This document shows, piece by piece, positions 1 through 10,275 of a stretch of DNA of 56,702 nucleotides. The DNA comes from Enterobacterales bacterium. GTDB lineage: Bacteria > Pseudomonadota > Gammaproteobacteria > Enterobacterales > Enterobacteriaceae. Numbering within the stretch: the stretch's first letter is position 1; every line of letters begins with the position of its first letter. A program made the translations under genes and the position numbers. The notes under the pieces are model-generated. The model searched no databases and was not told the origin of the DNA. It saw nothing but the letters and a program-made list of their open reading frames with translations. The DNA is taken from contig JAATFO010000078.1 of NCBI GenBank assembly GCA_015655145.1, positions 1-56,702 of the forward strand, in the 5' to 3' direction.

Positions 1-843
1 CCAGCCGCCACCGACAGAGAATGTCCAGTTATCTGGTTTCCAGCTCAGCGCTGTACCAAAAATGTTCTGGTCATAATCTTTGCTGTCGCCGTTGCCTGGG
101 TTACGCATCTCAGCACGGGTATAGTTCCACGCCGTGCCCCATGTCAGGTCAGACGTTACATGATAATCTACACCCAGCGAACCGCCGCCGTTACGTTTAT
201 ACCGCAAGCCATTGCCCGGCAGGTATTCATTATCTTCAAACAGATAAGAGGCGTACAGATCCAGCGCCCCAAAGGTGTTCTTGTATTTCAGTTGTTTGCG
301 TGAGCGGTAAGAACCATCATAGTCACCATTAATACCATTACCTGGTGCCTGACCGACCATGTCGTAATCCCAGATATCGGTTTTTGCTCCGACCACATCG
401 TAGTAAACGCTGTTCTGCTGACCAAAGGTCAACTGGCCCCAGGTTTTACTTTTCAGCCCGGTATACAACTGACGACGCGTGGTGTCGTTTGCACCGACAG
501 CATGGTGATTATCCCAGTCAAATACCGCTGGAATATTGACACCCAACTCGTAGTAGCTGATCCAACTAATGTCATCAAACAGGTAGTAATCAGCCGCAAA
601 GCGGAAACGAGTACCGCCATCAAAACCATTACGTTTATAGGAGCCGTTATCGCTGCCCCCGGTTTGGTTATTGAATTGAGGACGAATACTGCCGCCGACG
701 GTAAAATTAAGACGACTTAATGGATCGTTAGGTTGTGGATCCTGCTTAAGTAATGTGATCTCGGCATTAGCGCCAAAAGAGGCTGAACCGATTATGACAC
801 CTGCTCCAAGCATTTTTACAAAGACGTTCATTGTTTTTTTCAT
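1..843 (-). CDS. general porin (Gram-negative trimeric porin family), 3' end cut by window
   Basis: Reverse-strand translation from the ATG at 843 gives 281 codons, open to the window edge, so the C-terminal strands are missing. It begins with a basic Sec signal peptide (MKKTMNVFVKMLGAGV) ending near SFGANA. The mature part has the alternating aromatic beta-strand pattern of OmpC/OmpF-type porins, including FTVGGSIRPQFNN, GTRFRFAADYYLFDD, YTGLKSKTWGQLTFGQQN and LDLYASYLFED. The LTFGQQN segment corresponds to the usual porin LTFGRQ strand, and the acidic/Asn-rich stretch after it to the constriction loop. An AGGGG Shine-Dalgarno lies 8 nt upstream of the start. The protein should sit in the outer membrane as a diffusion pore. 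The specific porin cannot be named from this fragment. It lies downstream of carB in the same orientation, across a 160-bp gap. Confidence 0.85.
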   Translation of the reverse strand, partial: MKKTMNVFVKMLGAGVIIGSASFGANAEITLLKQDPQPNDPLSRLNFTVGGSIRPQFNNQTGGSDNGSYKRNGFDGGTRFRFAADYYLFDDISWISYYELGVNIPAVFDWDNHHAVGANDTTRRQLYTGLKSKTWGQLTFGQQNSVYYDVVGAKTDIWDYDMVGQAPGNGINGDYDGSYRSRKQLKYKNTFGALDLYASYLFEDNEYLPGNGLRYKRNGGGSLGVDYHVTSDLTWGTAWNYTRAEMRNPGNGDSKDYDQNIFGTALSWKPDNWTFSVGGGW

Positions 844-1003
844 TGTGTATCCCCTGATAAGAATCGAAGCAAATATTAACGTTTATTTATTTCAGTACGT
901 AAGTGGGAATAGGTAATTTGTTCATTTTTTTTAAGAGAAAAGTATGAGTAAATGTTTCTTTTGGTAATAATGGCCTCCCTGTGAAGGCCAAAGCACTTTT
1001 TCT

Positions 1004-4000
1004 CTATTTTTTATGCATTTGCTTATGCATTTCCTGCACAGACGTTACCTTTTCGGTGGGGTCGGCATTCAGCGCCATTGCGGTGGCAAAACCGCCGTTC
1101 AGTGTCGTGTCATAATGCACTTTGTATTGCAGCGCACTACGGCGAATAGCACGAGAGTCTTCAATGGCCTGGCGACCCGCGGTGGTATTGACGATATACG
1201 CATACTCACCGTTTTTCAGGCGATCCTGAATGTGCGGGCGTCCTTCATGAACTTTGTTCACCAACCGTGGATTAATGCCCGCTTCGCCCAACACCACCGC
1301 CGTGCCGTGAGTGGCATCCAGCTCGAAACCGAATTTTTGCAACTTGGCCGCCAGATCAACAATCCGTTTCTTGTCGCCTTCACGCACGGAGAGCAATGCC
1401 CGCCCGGTTTTCTTCATGTTGGATTGCGCGCCCAGCATGGCTTTCGCAAAGGCTTCAGCAAAGGTGCGTCCGACGCCCATTACTTCTCCGGTAGAGCGCA
1501 TTTCAGGGCCAAGGATCGGGTCAACCCCCGGGAACTTATTAAACGGCAGCACCACTTCTTTCACCGAGTAATACGGAGGAATCACCTCTTCGGTAACCCC
1601 TTGCTGTGCCAGTGTTTGCCCCACCATCACCCGGGCCGCGTCTTTCGCCAGTGCAACACCGGTGGCTTTAGAAACAAACGGCACCGTGCGCGCCGCACGT
1701 GGGTTCACTTCGATCAGGTAGACTTCGTTATCTTTTACCGCGAACTGCGCATTCATCAAACCACGCACGCCAAGCTCAAACGCCAGTTTCTCCACCTGCT
1801 GGCGCATGACATTCTGGATCTCCTGGCTGAGCGTGTACGCGGGCAACGAGCAGGCCGAGTCGCCAGAGTGAACGCCCGCCTGTTCGATATGCTCCATGAT
1901 GCCGCCGATCAACACGCGCTCACCATCACAAATGGCGTCGACATCAACTTCAACCGCATCATCAAGGAAGCGATCCAATAGCACTGGCGCATCATTAGAA
2001 ACTGCCGCCGCCGTCTTGAAGTAGCGTTTAAGATCTTGCTCATCGTAGACGATTTCCATCGCCCGACCACCCAGCACGTAAGAGGGACGGACCACCAATG
2101 GATAGCCGATGTTCACCGCTTTCTCCACCGCTTGATCCAGCGTCGAGACCGTGGCATTTGCTGGTTGTTTGAGGCCCAGACGCTCAACCGCTTGCTGGAA
2201 ACGCTCACGATCTTCCGCACGGTCAATCGCATCCGGACTGGTGCCAATCACGGGCACCCCGGCTGCTTCCAGCGCACGCGCCAGTTTCAGTGGCGTCTGC
2301 CCGCCGTATTGCACAATGAGCCCTTTAGGCTGCTCAATCCGGACAATTTCCAGCACATCTTCCAGCGTCACCGGCTCGAAATAGAGACGATCAGAGGTAT
2401 CGTAGTCGGTAGACACCGTTTCCGGGTTGCAGTTGACCATGATGGTTTCGTAACCATCCTCATGAAGCGCTAACGCTGCATGCACACAGCAGTAATCAAA
2501 CTCAATCCCCTGGCCGATACGGTTGGGGCCACCACCCAGCACCATGATCTTTTCACGATCATGGTTCGGATTCGCTTCGCACTCCTCGTCATAGGTGGAG
2601 TACATATAGGCGGTATCGGTGGCAAACTCCGCCGCACAGGTATCGACGCGCTTATAGACCGGGTGTAACGCAAACTGATGACGCAATGTGCGTATCGCCG
2701 CTTCCTCCACGCCGGCAAGCTGAGCCAGCCGTGCATCGGCAAACCCTTTACGTTTCAGAATACGCAGGAAATCTTTATCCAGACCATTGATGCCGATCTG
2801 TGCGACCTGTTCTTCCAACCGCACCAGTTCTTCAATTTGCACCAGAAACCAGCGATCAATGTTCGTTAAGTTGAAAACGCCATCGACAGACAAACCGGCA
2901 CGGAAAGCATCCGCCACATACCAGATACGATCCGAACCGGCATCTTTCAGCTCACGACGAATTCGTGTCAGGGCGTCGGCGTCATCAAGGTCTACTTTCG
3001 GCTCAAACCCGCACACGCCGACTTCCAGACCCCGTAATGCTTTCTGCAGCGACTCTTGTAGCGTACGGCCAATCGCCATCACCTCGCCCACGGATTTCAT
3101 TTGGGTGGTCAGGCGGTCGTTAGCGCCGGCAAATTTTTCAAAGTTAAAGCGGGGTATCTTGGTCACGACATAGTCGATCGACGGCTCGAACGAGGCCGGT
3201 GTACGGCCACCGGTAATCTCATTCATCAGTTCGTCAAGGGTATAGCCAACGGCCAGCTTCGCCGCCACTTTTGCTATCGGGAAACCGGTTGCTTTCGATG
3301 CCAGGGCTGATGAACGCGATACACGCGGGTTCATTTCGATGATAATCAGACGGCCATTTTTCGGGTTCACCGCGAATTGAACGTTTGATCCTCCGGTTTC
3401 GACGCCAATTTCACGCAACACCATCATCGAGGCGTTACGCATGATCTGGTACTCTTTATCTGTCAACGTTTGCGCTGGCGCAACCGTAATAGAGTCGCCG
3501 GTGTGAATGCCCATGGGGTCAAGGTTTTCAATGGAGCAGACGATGATGCAGTTATCATTTTTGTCACGCACCACCTCCATCTCATACTCTTTCCAGCCAA
3601 TCAGTGATTCATCAATCAACAGCTCACTGGTGGGGGACAAATCAAGGCCTCGTTCACAGATTTCTTCAAACTCTTCACGATTCCAGGCAATACCGCCGCC
3701 GCTGCCGCCCATGGTAAATGAAGGACGGATGATACAAGGGAACCCCAAGGCTTCAGCGACATTCAGCGCCTCGTCCATGGTATGCGCGATCCCGGATCGT
3801 GCCGTTTCCAGGCCAATTTTCTTCATCGCTTTATCAAAGCGCTGGCGATCTTCGGCTTTATCGATGGCATCAGCCGTCGCCCCAATCATGGTGACGCCAA
3901 ATTCCGCCAGCACACCCTGACGTTCCAGCTCCAGCGCACAGTTCAGCGCCGTCTGGCCACCCATGGTCGGTAGCACCGCATCCGGGCGTTCTTTCTCAAT

Positions 4001-4231
4001 AATTTTGCGCACCACTTCCCAGTGAATCGGCTCGATGTAGGTCGCGTCCGCCATATCCGGATCGGTCATGATCGTTGCCGGGTTCGAGTTCACCAGAATG
4101 ACGCGATAGCCTTCTTCGCGCAGTGCCTTACACGCCTGAGCGCCGGAGTAGTCAAATTCACAGGCCTGGCCAATAACTATTGGGCCAGCGCCAAGGATCA
4201 GGATGGATGATATATCTGTACGTTTTGGCAT
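1004..4231 (-). CDS. carB: carbamoyl-phosphate synthase large subunit
   Basis: This 1075-residue protein (E. coli CarB 1073) makes carbamoyl phosphate from bicarbonate, ammonia channelled from CarA and two ATP, for arginine and pyrimidine synthesis in the cytoplasm. It has the duplicated ATP-grasp layout: carboxyphosphate half (about 1-400, start [15 protein letters not shown]), oligomerisation domain (about 404-553), carbamoyl-phosphate half (about 554-936, repeat start [15 protein letters not shown]) and a C-terminal allosteric domain for UMP, IMP and ornithine. Metal-binding motifs [21 protein letters not shown] and its second-half counterpart [19 protein letters not shown] are intact. The start lies 2 nt after the carA stop, so the two are co-translated. 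The large forward-strand reading frames inside it are shadows. Confidence 0.98.
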   Translation of the reverse strand: MPKRTDISSILILGAGPIVIGQACEFDYSGAQACKALREEGYRVILVNSNPATIMTDPDMADATYIEPIHWEVVRKIIEKERPDAVLPTMGGQTALNCALELERQGVLAEFGVTMIGATADAIDKAEDRQRFDKAMKKIGLETARSGIAHTMDEALNVAEALGFPCIIRPSFTMGGSGGGIAWNREEFEEICERGLDLSPTSELLIDESLIGWKEYEMEVVRDKNDNCIIVCSIENLDPMGIHTGDSITVAPAQTLTDKEYQIMRNASMMVLREIGVETGGSNVQFAVNPKNGRLIIIEMNPRVSRSSALASKATGFPIAKVAAKLAVGYTLDELMNEITGGRTPASFEPSIDYVVTKIPRFNFEKFAGANDRLTTQMKSVGEVMAIGRTLQESLQKALRGLEVGVCGFEPKVDLDDADALTRIRRELKDAGSDRIWYVADAFRAGLSVDGVFNLTNIDRWFLVQIEELVRLEEQVAQIGINGLDKDFLRILKRKGFADARLAQLAGVEEAAIRTLRHQFALHPVYKRVDTCAAEFATDTAYMYSTYDEECEANPNHDREKIMVLGGGPNRIGQGIEFDYCCVHAALALHEDGYETIMVNCNPETVSTDYDTSDRLYFEPVTLEDVLEIVRIEQPKGLIVQYGGQTPLKLARALEAAGVPVIGTSPDAIDRAEDRERFQQAVERLGLKQPANATVSTLDQAVEKAVNIGYPLVVRPSYVLGGRAMEIVYDEQDLKRYFKTAAAVSNDAPVLLDRFLDDAVEVDVDAICDGERVLIGGIMEHIEQAGVHSGDSACSLPAYTLSQEIQNVMRQQVEKLAFELGVRGLMNAQFAVKDNEVYLIEVNPRAARTVPFVSKATGVALAKDAARVMVGQTLAQQGVTEEVIPPYYSVKEVVLPFNKFPGVDPILGPEMRSTGEVMGVGRTFAEAFAKAMLGAQSNMKKTGRALLSVREGDKKRIVDLAAKLQKFGFELDATHGTAVVLGEAGINPRLVNKVHEGRPHIQDRLKNGEYAYIVNTTAGRQAIEDSRAIRRSALQYKVHYDTTLNGGFATAMALNADPTEKVTSVQEMHKQMHKK

Positions 4232-4233
4232 TT

Positions 4234-5394
4234 TCAGGCTCCTGATGACTGAGTTTTTGCACGCCGGGCGACGATCAGGTCGATAAAGTGATCAAATAAC
4301 GGTGCCGCATCATGTGGACCCGGGCTGGCTTCCGGATGCCCCTGGAAGCTGAACGCCGCTTTATCGGTACGATGAATACCCTGAACGGTGTGGTCAAACA
4401 GCGATTTATGCGTTACCCGCAGCGTAGCGGGCAGCGTGTCTTCATCAACAGCAAAACCATGATTTTGTGCGGTAATCATGACGCGATGATTATCCAGATC
4501 ATTTACCGGATGATTGCCGCCGTGATGACCCAGTTTCATTTTGATGGTTTTGGCGCCACTGGCCAGCGCCAGCAACTGGTGCCCAAGGCAAATGCCAAAC
4601 AGCGGGATATCCGTCTCAAGCAGAGTTTGAATCGCCGTGATGGCGTAATCACAAGGTTCTGGATCGCCGGGGCCATTAGAAAGGAAGACACCGTCCGGAT
4701 TGAGTTTCAACACTGTTTCCGCCGGAGTTTGTGCCGGCACCACCGTCAGACGACAGCCGCGATCCACCAGCATGCGCAAGATGTTGCGTTTAACGCCGTA
4801 ATCATAAGCCACGACATGAAACGGCAGCTCAGTGTCTGGCTTTTGTTCTGGCAACCCGGCCGCCAGTGTCCAACTGCCTTGCTGCCAGGAATAGGGTTGC
4901 GCCGTGGTCACTTCTTTCGCCAGATCCAAGCCTTTCAGCCCGCTCCAGGCCCGCGCATTGTTCAGCGCCAGTGTCGCATCTGGCGCTGAACCCGCAATAA
5001 TACAGCCATTCTGCGCCCCTTTTTCACGCAACAGGCGCGTCAGTTTGCGGGTATCAATATCGGCAATCGCCACAATATTATGGCGTTTCAGGTATGCCGA
5101 GAGCCCCTCCTCACTGCGGAAATTGCTGGCAATCAATGGCAAGTCGCGAATCACGAGTCCCTGCGCATGTACCTGTGCGGCTTCTTCATCAGCGGCGTTA
5201 GTGCCGACATTGCCGATATGAGGATAAGTGAGAGTGACGATTTGGCGGGAATAGGAAGGGTCTGTGAGGATTTCTTGATAACCGGTCATTGACGTGTTGA
5301 AAACAACCTCCCCCACTGCCGATCCCGTTGCCCCGATGGCCCGACCGTGGAATTGGGTTCCGTCTTCCAGAACCAAAAGCGCTGACTTAATCAA
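4234..5394 (-). CDS. carA: carbamoyl-phosphate synthase small (glutaminase) subunit
   Basis: CarA hydrolyses glutamine and passes ammonia to CarB. I place the start at the TTG at 5394 (protein begins [18 protein letters not shown], 386 aa), not at an ATG nine codons upstream. The reasons are that GGAGG lies 6 nt before the TTG, E. coli carA also uses TTG, and homology begins exactly there. The class I glutamine amidotransferase domain carries nucleophile Cys269 in FGICLGHQ, and His353 and Glu355 in QGHPEASPG. The N-terminal half is the CPSase small-chain domain. The promoter region upstream holds two promoters and two ARG boxes, so control by arginine and pyrimidines as in E. coli is expected. 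Confidence 0.97.
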   Translation of the reverse strand: MIKSALLVLEDGTQFHGRAIGATGSAVGEVVFNTSMTGYQEILTDPSYSRQIVTLTYPHIGNVGTNAADEEAAQVHAQGLVIRDLPLIASNFRSEEGLSAYLKRHNIVAIADIDTRKLTRLLREKGAQNGCIIAGSAPDATLALNNARAWSGLKGLDLAKEVTTAQPYSWQQGSWTLAAGLPEQKPDTELPFHVVAYDYGVKRNILRMLVDRGCRLTVVPAQTPAETVLKLNPDGVFLSNGPGDPEPCDYAITAIQTLLETDIPLFGICLGHQLLALASGAKTIKMKLGHHGGNHPVNDLDNHRVMITAQNHGFAVDEDTLPATLRVTHKSLFDHTVQGIHRTDKAAFSFQGHPEASPGPHDAAPLFDHFIDLIVARRAKTQSSGA

Positions 5395-5404
5395 AACGTC
5401 CTCC

Positions 5405-5443
5405 AGGGAATAAACAATCACAATATTTGCATATTAATTCAGC
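5405..5443 (-). promoter_or_regulatory. pair of ArgR operators (ARG boxes) of carAB
   Basis: Two 18-bp half-palindromic boxes are separated by exactly 3 bp, the canonical ArgR hexamer geometry. Reading on the minus strand, box 1 (5443-5426) is GCTGAATTAATATGCAAA and box 2 (5422-5405) is TGTGATTGTTTATTCCCT. The core of box 1, TGAATTAATATGCA, matches what I recall of the E. coli carAB operator. Both overlap promoter P2 and lie just upstream of the TTG start, so ArgR-arginine would block P2. Confidence 0.8.
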
Positions 5444-5460
5444 CTGTAGGGTCAAATCAA
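5431..5460 (-). promoter_or_regulatory. carAB promoter P2 (arginine-controlled)
   Basis: The minus strand reads TTGATT (5460-5455), an 18-bp spacer, then TAATAT (5436-5431). The -10 hexamer lies inside ARG box 1, as in the E. coli downstream car promoter. The assignment rests on position and the operator overlap. Confidence 0.6.
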
Positions 5461-5503
5461 TGCAAAAAACGCCTGACAGGCCGATTTTTGGCAAATTGCG
5501 CGC

Positions 5504-5532
5504 ATTCTAATGATCAGCCTGTCACTTGTCCA
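5504..5532 (-). promoter_or_regulatory. carAB promoter P1
   Basis: The minus strand shows TGGACA (5532-5527), a 17-bp spacer and TAGAAT (5509-5504), a strong sigma-70 match of 5/6 for each hexamer. The TAGAATGC sequence and position correspond to the upstream, pyrimidine/purine-controlled car promoter of E. coli. I did not find a convincing PurR palindrome by eye. Confidence 0.65.
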
Positions 5533-5595
5533 GTCCGACGGACGGTTATTCATGATTTTTTAGCAGACTGAGCGAGCTTTTATCATAATCACGCT

Positions 5596-5628
5596 AAAAA
5601 GCATCGATTTCCCGATTGGGAAATCGAT
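5596..5628 (-). terminator. rho-independent terminator, probably of dapB
   Basis: ATCGATTTCCC and GGGAAATCGAT form a perfect 11-bp stem with a 4-nt loop (5603-5628). On the minus strand it is followed by GC and five T residues (5600-5596). It lies about 220 nt downstream of the dapB stop and upstream of the carAB promoters, so it would insulate carAB from dapB read-through. The stem is only moderately GC-rich. Confidence 0.55.
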
Positions 5629-5851
5629 TACCTGACACCATAAACAGTAAACAGCACTAAGCAAGCGAAAAAAACAGACCAAATGGTAAAAATTCGTCCT
5701 GGCCCGCGAAATAAAGAGATAAAAAATAAAACTTATGGCACTTACACACAAAAATACATTTAAAGCAGATTAAAACAAATAAAATAAAAGATTAAAAACA
5801 AAAATACCTTTTAAATCAATTTAATAAAAAATAACAAGAATGGTAAATAAC
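5629..5851. other. strongly AT-rich intergenic stretch between dapB and its terminator
   Basis: No supported gene. The part from about 5690 to 5851 is almost entirely A/T with runs of A. A 63-codon minus-strand frame (5560-5751) crosses the terminator hairpin and looks like nothing known. The stretch could be a dapB 3' UTR, an upstream element for carAB P1, or a small RNA. Confidence 0.5.
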
Positions 5852-6673
<822 letters not shown>

Positions 6674-6774
6674 TCATTCCTGATTGAGTTCTGTGTATTC
6701 ACCGCGCACACCGATTAACCGCCGGATTTCTTATGCGCCACAATTAAAATACCCTGGATATCCCTATTTTGCAT

Positions 6775-6827
6775 CGGGCCGGGGGTCAACGTAAGGCGTG
6801 AAACATGCTTGCCCCCTCATCGGCCCG
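6775..6827. repeat. bulged inverted repeat between dapB and the candidate effector
   Basis: CGGGCCGGGGG (6775-6785) pairs with CCCCC (6812-6816) plus GGCCCG (6822-6827), leaving a 5-nt bulge and a 26-nt loop. It lies in the 331-bp gap (6668-6998) between divergent dapB and the gene at 6999, just upstream of the hrp box. It could be a transcription barrier or a protein site. Apart from this and the hrp box I see no gene in the gap. Confidence 0.45.
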
Positions 6828-6869
6828 CAAAATCCGCGCAAACCACCAATGACGTATTTTCAACATGAG

Positions 6870-6897
6870 GGAACCAGATAAAAAAAAGCGGCACACA
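6870..6897 (+). promoter_or_regulatory. hrp box (HrpL sigma-factor promoter)
   Basis: The sequence is GGAACC, 15 nt, then GCACACA. The known HrpL consensus is GGAACC-N15/16-CCACNNA, so 12 of the 13 fixed-position/wildcard bases fit; the only difference is G for the first C of the -10 half. It points at the gene starting at 6999, about 100 nt downstream. This is direct sequence support for co-regulation with a type III secretion system located elsewhere. Confidence 0.7.
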
Positions 6898-6998
6898 ACA
6901 CCAATAGCTTAACGCATTCATGTTGGCGAAAAGCACCGGCTCAAAACCGGCAACATGAAGTGTGACCAGCGTAAAATACAAGTGAAGCAGGAGATGAT

Positions 6999-8312
6999 GT
7001 GTATAACGGTATAATGATAGCGGCAAAATCATCGCTGGCACCACCCGAACTGGCGGGGTCAGAACTACCTGATGATCAACATACGGATGCCAGACTCGCA
7101 GCCCAATATCCGGATCTGCGCTTGCAACTTCAACAACCCAGTCTGGCTCGTCATCAGTTTGATGCAAATGCCCCTGAGCATGAGAAAATCCTCGAATCTG
7201 GTCGACTGACTGAGTATTTTTTTTCACAACATACTCTGTGCAGCATTAACCACCAGACTTTGCCATTTCTTGCCTCATATGAGGGCTATGCTACGCTGTT
7301 GCGCGATGCCTATGACAAAAGCCCCACCTTTCGCCGTCTGTTTAATTTCGCGGCAAAACAGCAACTGAATGATGATGCACAGCGTTGCGCACTGAACATC
7401 GATCCCGCCCTGGCATCGACCAAACCACATTCAACACAGCTACCGATCAACGCGGAAGATCATCCTCATTTTTACCCGTCAGAAAAAGGGCAGCAAATCA
7501 GTGATCGCCAGCGAACTGGCATGACACTTTTATTACCGATATTAACCAGGTTACCCGTCAGAGAAGCCGGACATGCCCGGGGCCCAATTATTGAATATAC
7601 CAATATTATTTTAAAAGAGATGGGAAACACCTCGCCAGCGTGCATTCGCCTGTTGAATGAAGACGATCCCGCCGGGTTGAAAAAAACCAGCGCATCACAG
7701 GCGATGCGCACCATACTTAATAGCACACTGTCCCCGGCCGAACGCATCAGTAAACGACTGGATGAACAGGCGAATAAGCGCCGTAATCTACTGAAAAACA
7801 GAAATAATCCCGTCGTCCTACAATCCCTCTCTCTCAGGAGCAAAATGTGGCAAGATATCCGGGCGATAGATAACTATCGCACCACCTTACTGCCTTTGTT
7901 AGCAACACAGAAAAACGGAGAAACCACACTGCAGAGTCTGGAGAAGATCGCCATACAGAATCAAGAAACCATGACATTTCGTTACAACATCAGTAAAAAA
8001 CGCGATCCCTTCGAGATGATAACCGACAAAAATGGTGATTGTACTTCATTTTGCCAGCTGTATATGGCCCTGGCTGAAGCCTGTGACTTACGGCCGCTCG
8101 ATCTCTACTCCCTTGACCGACCTTTCAGCTTTCAATTGAGCGATCCAGCCGAAATTACCGGCGCCGCACCCAACCAACAGATGACGTTTGCTTCCCATAC
8201 TATTCTGCGGCTACAACAAGAAGACGGCACGATAGCTTATTTTGACCCGGTGCTGGGAAAAAGCGTCAATCCGGACCACTACGGTGATTCACTCGCAACG
8301 TATCTAAACTAA
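6999..8312 (+). CDS. putative type III effector with C-terminal transglutaminase-like cysteine protease fold
   Basis: I do not recognise the family as a whole. The 437-residue protein has no signal peptide or membrane segment and has a Ser/Pro/Ala/Gln-rich N-terminal region of the kind seen in type III substrates. Its last hundred residues read as a transglutaminase core: Cys348 in KNGDCTSFCQLYMALAEACD, His400 in TFASHTILRLQQEDG and Asp416 in TIAYFDPV. These correspond to the Cys-His-Asp triad, with the usual long first and about 16-residue second spacing. HopX/AvrPphE effectors also use this fold, but I cannot show orthology. The start is GTG, with AGGAG 5 nt upstream. An alternative ATG at 7014 overlaps the stop of a six-codon frame. 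The hrp box at 6870 supports HrpL control. The gene occupies the dapB-ispH gap and converges on ispH. Confidence 0.7.
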   Translation: MYNGIMIAAKSSLAPPELAGSELPDDQHTDARLAAQYPDLRLQLQQPSLARHQFDANAPEHEKILESGRLTEYFFSQHTLCSINHQTLPFLASYEGYATLLRDAYDKSPTFRRLFNFAAKQQLNDDAQRCALNIDPALASTKPHSTQLPINAEDHPHFYPSEKGQQISDRQRTGMTLLLPILTRLPVREAGHARGPIIEYTNIILKEMGNTSPACIRLLNEDDPAGLKKTSASQAMRTILNSTLSPAERISKRLDEQANKRRNLLKNRNNPVVLQSLSLRSKMWQDIRAIDNYRTTLLPLLATQKNGETTLQSLEKIAIQNQETMTFRYNISKKRDPFEMITDKNGDCTSFCQLYMALAEACDLRPLDLYSLDRPFSFQLSDPAEITGAAPNQQMTFASHTILRLQQEDGTIAYFDPVLGKSVNPDHYGDSLATYLN

Positions 8313-8361
8313 CCCGACGTTGTGATAATGCCCCTTTCCCGCAGCAAAAATAACACGGCGC

Positions 8362-9315
8362 TTACTCCACCTGGCGCACTTCAACACGTAATTCTTTCGG
8401 CACCTCAAACACAATGCTTTCTTCGCGGCCAATCAACTCGACAGCGGACTCGCCCCCAAGCTCGCACAGTCGGCTAATCACGTCCTGCACCAGAATATCG
8501 GGTGCTGAAGCGCCGGCAGTGACGCCAACACAGCTAACGCCTTTGATCCACTCTTCCTGAATATCATCCGCAGAATCAATTAACCGCGCCAGTTTGCCGG
8601 CACGCTGCGCCAGCTCCGCCAGACGATTGGAGTTTGACGAGTTTTTTGAACCCACCACCAGCACGACATCCGCATCTCTGGACAAATGGCGAACCGCTTC
8701 CTGACGATTGGTGGTGGCGTAACAGATATCATCTTTACGCGGGCCAACGATATGAGGAAAACGCTGCCGCAAGGCATCAATCACCGCAGAGGCATCATCG
8801 ACAGATAACGTCGTTTGGGTCATAAAACACAGGTTATTTTCATCCTTAACCTGTAACTGAAACACATCTTCGGGCGATTCAACCAGATACATTCCCCCCT
8901 GGGGATTATTGTATTGCCCCATGGTCCCTTCCACTTCCGGATGTCCCGCATGGCCAATCAGAATGGCTTCGGTGCCTTTACGGCTGGCACGCGCCACTTC
9001 CATATGTACTTTGGTCACCAGTGGACAGGTGGCGTCAAACAGCATGGTCAGGTTTCGTGCCCGTGCTTCTGTGCGGACCGCCTGTGAAACACCGTGCGCG
9101 GAGAAAATCAAAATCGAATCATCCGGCACTTCTGCGATATCCTCGATAAAGATTGCCCCACGCTCACGCAAGCTGTTCACCACATAGCGGTTATGGACGA
9201 CTTCATGGCGGACATAGATAGGCGCGCCATACATCTCCAGCGCGCGTTCCACAATACTGATCGCGCGATCGACACCCGCACAAAAACCACGTGGATTAGC
9301 CAACAGGATGTGCAT
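8362..9315 (-). CDS. ispH: 4-hydroxy-3-methylbut-2-enyl diphosphate reductase
   Basis: IspH (LytB) performs the last MEP-pathway step, reducing HMBPP to IPP and DMAPP with a [4Fe-4S] cluster. The 317-residue protein starts at [19 protein letters not shown] longer frame extends 33 codons upstream, but that part is only fkpB read out of frame, and GGAGGAG lies just before the ATG at 9315. Cluster ligands are Cys12, Cys97 (DATCPLVTK) and Cys198 ([11 protein letters not shown]). The HEVVHN and [17 protein letters not shown] histidine motifs are intact. It is the last gene of the ribF-ileS-lspA-fkpB-ispH operon and overlaps fkpB by 20 nt. Confidence 0.97.
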   Translation of the reverse strand: MHILLANPRGFCAGVDRAISIVERALEMYGAPIYVRHEVVHNRYVVNSLRERGAIFIEDIAEVPDDSILIFSAHGVSQAVRTEARARNLTMLFDATCPLVTKVHMEVARASRKGTEAILIGHAGHPEVEGTMGQYNNPQGGMYLVESPEDVFQLQVKDENNLCFMTQTTLSVDDASAVIDALRQRFPHIVGPRKDDICYATTNRQEAVRHLSRDADVVLVVGSKNSSNSNRLAELAQRAGKLARLIDSADDIQEEWIKGVSCVGVTAGASAPDILVQDVISRLCELGGESAVELIGREESIVFEVPKELRVEVRQVE

Positions 9316-9766
9316 GCGTCTCCTCCAGAGCCGGATCAATCTCCAGGACTTCAATATCAAAATGGACCGTTTGCCCGGCCAGCGGATGGTTGAAATCCAC
9401 GGTGATGGAGTCACCGGAGATATCGCGGATCACACCCGGCATTTCACTACCGTCCATCGCGGTGAACAGCATAATCGCGCCAACTTCCGGTTCGCCGGCC
9501 TGAGCAAATTCCCGGCGGGAGAAAAATTGAATCAAGTCAGGATTGATTGTACCGAAAGCATCCTGCGGCGGCAGCGAAAAGACATGCTTATCATGCACTT
9601 TCAATCCCTGAAGTTGTTGTTCCAGCCCGTCAGATAAACTGCCATCACCAAGACGAAATAATGCCGGTTTACCATTATTGCGCGTAGACTCGGCCGTTGA
9701 GCCATCTTCCAACTTCAGGGTGAAGTGCACCAGCACCGCACTGTTACGCTGCACAGAATCCGTCAT
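9296..9766 (-). CDS. fkpB: FKBP-type peptidyl-prolyl cis-trans isomerase (SlpA-type)
   Basis: The protein has 156 residues against 149 in E. coli FkpB; the extra residues are a short tail after EIDPALE. It has the N-terminal FKBP half ([18 protein letters not shown]), the inserted IF chaperone flap (PPQDAFG to [11 protein letters not shown]) and the closing FKBP motif [18 protein letters not shown] typical of SlyD-like isomerases. It probably acts in the cytoplasm on nascent chains. It overlaps lspA upstream by 4 nt (ATGA) and ispH downstream by 20 nt, so translation is coupled. Confidence 0.95.
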   Translation of the reverse strand: MTDSVQRNSAVLVHFTLKLEDGSTAESTRNNGKPALFRLGDGSLSDGLEQQLQGLKVHDKHVFSLPPQDAFGTINPDLIQFFSRREFAQAGEPEVGAIMLFTAMDGSEMPGVIRDISGDSITVDFNHPLAGQTVHFDIEVLEIDPALEETHAHPVG

Positions 9767-10275
9767 GCCTTACCCTTCAGATTAGCCTGCTTCGCCGGAG
9801 GCGAGAAAAAGCCATCCAGCACGATCAGCGCAGCACCAATACAGATGCCGCAGTCAGCAATATTGAAGGTGGCAAAATGCCAGTCGCCAATATAGAAATC
9901 GATAAAATCGACCACAAAGCCGTGCCAGGCGCGATCAAAAAGATTGCCCAGCGCACCGCCGATGATCAGCGCATAAGCACTATTATGCAGCTTTTGACTG
10001 GCCAGCGAGCGGTACATCATCACCAGCAATATCACCACAATGGCAATGGCGATACCGGCAAAAAACCAGCGTTGCCATCCCCCTTTATCGGCAAGAAAAC
10101 TGAATGCCGCACCGTAATTTTGCGCATAAAACAGATTGAAAAAAGGCATTACTGGCCTTGTTTCGTGCAGCATCAGATGATTTATAATCCATTGTTTACT
10201 GGCGAAATCAACACCAATCAGCACCAACGCCAGCCATAACCAGCGTAGTCCGGTTGAAAAAAGTCGCTTACACAT
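9763..10275 (-). CDS. lspA: lipoprotein signal peptidase (signal peptidase II)
   Basis: LspA cleaves the signal peptide of diacylated prolipoproteins in the inner membrane. The 170-residue protein (E. coli 164) has four membrane segments. Conserved motifs are VDFASKQ in helix 1, [17 protein letters not shown] and the two catalytic aspartates, Asp123 in GFVVDFIDF and Asp141 in [10 protein letters not shown]. The start ATG shares one base with the ileS stop (TGATG), and the end overlaps fkpB by 4 nt. Confidence 0.97.
   Translation of the reverse strand: MCKRLFSTGLRWLWLALVLIGVDFASKQWIINHLMLHETRPVMPFFNLFYAQNYGAAFSFLADKGGWQRWFFAGIAIAIVVILLVMMYRSLASQKLHNSAYALIIGGALGNLFDRAWHGFVVDFIDFYIGDWHFATFNIADCGICIGAALIVLDGFFSPPAKQANLKGKA

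Noticed and set aside
1013..1981. 322-codon plus-strand frame opposite carB
   Set aside because: It lies wholly within the highly conserved carB coding sequence and has a composition expected of a shadow frame.
6817..7227. 136-codon minus-strand frame at the effector 5' end
   Set aside because: It crosses the hrp box and the start of the effector gene in the opposite direction and matches nothing known.
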